Source: Nitrospirae bacterium RBG_19FT_COMBO_42_15
GTDB taxonomy: Bacteria > Nitrospirota > CAKKRA01 > 9FT-COMBO-42-15
Direction of reading: 5' to 3'
DNA length: 15,487 nt
Assembly (NCBI GenBank): GCA_001803815.1
Contig: MHEL01000171.1
Span: forward strand, 908-16,394
Shown here piece after piece: positions 12,622 through 15,487 of the stretch; position 1 is the stretch's first letter; each line of letters starts with the position of its first letter. A model generated the notes under the pieces. The model was not told the origin of the DNA. It saw only the letters and a program-made list of their open reading frames with translations, and made no database searches. The position numbers and the translations under genes were made by a program.

Positions 12622-13150
12622 GTTTCTTATATTTTTATTAGTAATAAGCATTACTGTATCCTGCAGCAAATCAGATGAGGCAATTTTGATCAGAGCAGCA
12701 GAACAAGGCGATGGGGGAAAAGTGATTTATTATTTAAAAAAGGGAGCTCCAATTGATGCAAAAGACGGATTAGGATATACAGCTTTGATGAAGGCAGCAT
12801 CTAACGGTCAAGATGACATTGTGAATCTTCTCCTAGAGCGCAAAGCTAATGTCAATGCAATAACAGTCTTTGGCACTACGGCTCTTATGCAGGCAGCATG
12901 GAAAGGGCATATAAAAATAGTAAAACTCTTATTGGAAAACAACGCAGATATTCATATGCAGGGAGCAGGGGGATGGAATGTTTTATTTTTCGCAGTTTCC
13001 TCTCCTCAATCTAATTCAGAAATAGTGCGATTTTTATTAGAAAAAGGTCTAAATCCCAATATGAAAGATTACATTAGTTGGACTCCAATAATGTGGACTG
13101 GTGGTAATCTTGAAATTGTAAAAATTTTGCGCCAAAATGGTGCGCAGTAA
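12605..13150 (+). CDS. Ankyrin-repeat lipoprotein
   Basis: This 181-residue protein has a signal peptide with a basic start (MFARFK), a hydrophobic core and a lipobox-like end at TVSC, giving Cys20 as the likely lipidated residue. The threonine at -3 is less usual than leucine. The rest is about five ankyrin repeats. They include ILIRAAEQGD, GYTALMKAASNG with VNLLLERKANVNA, TALMQAAWKGH with VKLLLENNADI, VRFLLEKGLNPN, and a short last repeat (IVKILRQNGA). It should sit on a membrane facing the periplasm and bind a protein partner. The AAGGTG site (12595-12600) lies in the end of the membrane-protein frame, and the genes overlap, so the two are probably coupled. The partner is unknown; the adjacent membrane protein is an obvious candidate. 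Confidence 0.85.
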   Translation: MFARFKFLIFLLVISITVSCSKSDEAILIRAAEQGDGGKVIYYLKKGAPIDAKDGLGYTALMKAASNGQDDIVNLLLERKANVNAITVFGTTALMQAAWKGHIKIVKLLLENNADIHMQGAGGWNVLFFAVSSPQSNSEIVRFLLEKGLNPNMKDYISWTPIMWTGGNLEIVKILRQNGAQ

Positions 13151-13218
13151 TAAGTATTTTGATTTATAAAACCTTCTTAAAATGCCATTCCATGAGCCCG
13201 CGCCACTCTCATAAAATC

Positions 13219-15487
13219 ATGAGGAAATCTACCATTCAAATATTAATGCTAAAGCCTCTAACCTATATAATCAAATATCTATTATTACCTGCAAGCATTG
13301 CCCTCTATATGATTTACCCGTTGCTGACAGGTGAATATTTTTATTTCAACACTGAATATGACCTTTACAAGTCTTTTCTGGTGAATTTCATAGAAACGCT
13401 AATGCATGGTGAACTGCCTGTCTGGAATGAATATGTTGGCGGAGGGCATCCTGCCATGTATTTCGGCCATTATCCCATTACTCAAAACACAGTTTTTTAT
13501 ATGTTGTTTGGCGTCAATGATTCTACATACTATTTTATGAGAATTGTAAATCTTGTCATTTTATTGGCAAGCTTTATTTATGCAGGCAAAATTCTTAAAT
13601 TTGGCTATCTGATATCTTTAATAGGAGCGCTTGTTTACTTCAGCATAAACTTTGTATCAAGAATAATAATAGCTGATACAATAGGCAATCTTGTACTCGT
13701 CTATCCCCTTCTGATAGTCTTGTTGTTTCAAATAATAAAAGACAGGCAATGGAAAACCATTTTGCTCTTTAATCTGGTTTATATATTTTGGCTGGCCGGC
13801 GGCCATATAGTTTATGTGTATCCTCATTTGATAGTGCTTTCCATTATTTACTGGATTGGGATGTTTGTCATAGATTTGGAGCCATTTAAATTAAGGAGTT
13901 TGAAAAAGTTTACCATATTATATTTTATATTGTTTGTTGTCCCGATATCGGCAGTTTTATACCAGTATTACTTTGTTTACGATATTATAAAGGCTTCCAA
14001 TAGACTTAAAGATGGATTAATAGTCAGCCCCTTTGAACCCATTGTTTGGAAGCAGTTGTGGCGTTCATTTCAATCTTCTTCCTATTTCTGGATGGGATTA
14101 TTTTTAACAACAGTATATTTTGTACGCAAGTATGCAAACAAATCAAAAATTATACCTATTATATTAACAGTGGCGGCGGCTTATTTAATTGCAGTAAATA
14201 TAAAATCTGCCGCAATCTTTACAGATTATGTTCAGCTTTTAAAATCATCTGATTTTATAGTTGCCCTGCTGTTATACATAATATTATCCCAGTTTGTTTT
14301 TAGGAGTCGTATTTATTCTTTTTCACAAGCAAGTTTCAGTGATTTTGTAATCTTCACGATATATATATCTCTCCTATCTTATTACTTTTATCTTCCAGAA
14401 AATATTTCAGGATATGACTATGACCTTTTTAGGGAATTGAGTGCGCCTACCCGTGTAGTATTTATTTTTTGCGTATTATTTTCTATAGAGAATTATCCGA
14501 AAAATAAAGAGGTAAAAATTCTGATACTGTCTTTGTTTATCCTATATCTGATACGTTCGCATTTAACAATTCCATTAATGCGTTTTACCGGGATTGTTTG
14601 GTATTCTGTGAGAGACGGGTCTATTTTTAGCCCCCTTTTTGCATTTCTGTTTATGTTTGGTTTAAAAAACATAGCAACTCATTTTTCTGCTACTATATTG
14701 AAAAACAAATCTTTGAAATATGATAATGTTGTAGTTGCAAAGTCGATTGGCCTTGTTGTGCTTTTGGCTTTTACTATTCTGTTGATTCAAGATTCGTATA
14801 ATAAATTTTATAGGGGGCAATCTCACAAATATGTTTCCCCTAATCGTCAGCAACTGGCTGTTACTCCGCAGGAAGTTGGGGCATTAGAGGCCCATAAGAG
14901 TGTTGCACCGCTTAATGAACTGTTATTGGATTTAAATAATAAAACAAATTATTTCTATAGGATTTTTGAGCCTGAAGGCAGCAGACACCACTTATCCGGC
15001 TATCTGCAAGACCATAAAATCTATGATGCTGCTATATATGAGTCAAGCATATCAAGGGATTATAAGGATTTTCTTGAATATACCATATTGAATAAAATGC
15101 CACCAGATAGCAAGGAGATGAAAAATATTCTTCCGCATTTTGTGTTTGCAAAGCATGTGCATAAAGGATTTACCACTACATCAACAGAAATTCCCTATAG
15201 TGATATTTATCTATTTTCCCCGGCAGATGCTCCATATCTCAAAAATCAGAACATTGAGTTTTTCTGGGATATTATGCAGGTAAAGTATCTTGTCATTGGT
15301 TCGGTATTTTCAAAGGCTTTAGAAGAATTTTCTAATAAAGAAAATTATAAACTGCTTGGCTCTTATCCAAATTTAGATTTAAACGTATATGAGATTACTA
15401 AAAATAAAGGGTATTCAAGATTTGGGATTTTACCTTTAGAAAATGGAGAAGATTTTGACAAGGCAGCGGAAAGGATTAATTCAGGAG
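13219..15487 (+). CDS. Large YfhO/GT-C-like membrane protein, 3' partial
   Basis: From ATG 13219 the frame is open for 756 codons to the window edge, so the C-terminus is missing. The N-terminus has one membrane helix, then a conserved-looking extracytoplasmic loop with an acidic pair at 46-48 (EYDLYKS) and LPVWNEYVGGGHPAMYFGHY from residue 66. This layout is typical of YfhO-like and other GT-C membrane glycosyltransferases that use lipid-linked sugars. Roughly ten further hydrophobic helices follow up to about residue 520. Beyond that lies a soluble, probably periplasmic domain (from QDSYNKFYRG). No good ribosome site is visible; an in-frame ATG at 13192 is an alternative start. It lies 68 bases after the ankyrin gene. 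Its likely role is glycan assembly at the membrane; the exact reaction is inferred. Confidence 0.78.
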   Translation, partial: MRKSTIQILMLKPLTYIIKYLLLPASIALYMIYPLLTGEYFYFNTEYDLYKSFLVNFIETLMHGELPVWNEYVGGGHPAMYFGHYPITQNTVFYMLFGVNDSTYYFMRIVNLVILLASFIYAGKILKFGYLISLIGALVYFSINFVSRIIIADTIGNLVLVYPLLIVLLFQIIKDRQWKTILLFNLVYIFWLAGGHIVYVYPHLIVLSIIYWIGMFVIDLEPFKLRSLKKFTILYFILFVVPISAVLYQYYFVYDIIKASNRLKDGLIVSPFEPIVWKQLWRSFQSSSYFWMGLFLTTVYFVRKYANKSKIIPIILTVAAAYLIAVNIKSAAIFTDYVQLLKSSDFIVALLLYIILSQFVFRSRIYSFSQASFSDFVIFTIYISLLSYYFYLPENISGYDYDLFRELSAPTRVVFIFCVLFSIENYPKNKEVKILILSLFILYLIRSHLTIPLMRFTGIVWYSVRDGSIFSPLFAFLFMFGLKNIATHFSATILKNKSLKYDNVVVAKSIGLVVLLAFTILLIQDSYNKFYRGQSHKYVSPNRQQLAVTPQEVGALEAHKSVAPLNELLLDLNNKTNYFYRIFEPEGSRHHLSGYLQDHKIYDAAIYESSISRDYKDFLEYTILNKMPPDSKEMKNILPHFVFAKHVHKGFTTTSTEIPYSDIYLFSPADAPYLKNQNIEFFWDIMQVKYLVIGSVFSKALEEFSNKENYKLLGSYPNLDLNVYEITKNKGYSRFGILPLENGEDFDKAAERINSG

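Noticed and set aside
14046..14252. Plus-strand 68-codon ORF in the last part of the window
   Set aside because: It lies out of frame inside the long membrane-protein frame from 13219, which has coherent helices throughout.

Overview
The window is AT-rich by eye and uses many AGG/AGA arginine and ATA isoleucine codons. It looks like a surface-polysaccharide or glycan-modification locus of a Gram-negative-type bacterium; a lipoprotein and large periplasm-facing membrane enzymes are present. The style resembles uncultivated Nitrospirota- or Deltaproteobacteria-like genomes, but no marker here fixes the taxon. All recognisable intact genes are on the + strand, and no rRNA, tRNA or CRISPR was seen.

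Region A (1-4300) is a tight five-gene operon. It encodes a CBS-containing sugar-phosphate nucleotidyltransferase (cut by the window start), an SDR, a Gfo/Idh/MocA oxidoreductase, a CMP-sialic/legionaminic-type cytidylyltransferase and a deoxyhypusine-synthase-like protein. The first four match the families in the Campylobacter ptm/leg set for nonulosonic acids (legionaminic type). The fifth is an orphan in this context and seems to lack the lysine used by true deoxyhypusine synthases. Overlapping stop/start codons indicate translational coupling.

Region B (4301-5567) is a boundary. It holds a decayed antisense IS1595-type transposase remnant, a NusG/RfaH-like antiterminator, and a spacer with a hairpin and a short coding-like remnant. 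The antiterminator probably serves the long gene set downstream.

Region C (5568-8528) pairs a two-domain GNAT + DegT-type aminotransferase protein with a radical SAM enzyme, suggesting amino-sugar formation, N-acylation and a further radical modification.

Region D (8696-13150) holds two related but divergent SDRs separated by a 53-codon ORF that exactly fills the gap. A methyltransferase, a multi-pass membrane protein with an apparent frameshift near its C-terminus, and an ankyrin-repeat lipoprotein follow.

Region E (13219 to the end) is a large YfhO/GT-C-like membrane protein that stays open past the window. It has at least 756 codons.

The most unusual elements are the deoxyhypusine-synthase-like member of the nonulosonate operon, the acetyltransferase-aminotransferase fusion next to a radical SAM enzyme, and the SDR-small ORF-SDR unit ending in a membrane protein plus ankyrin lipoprotein.
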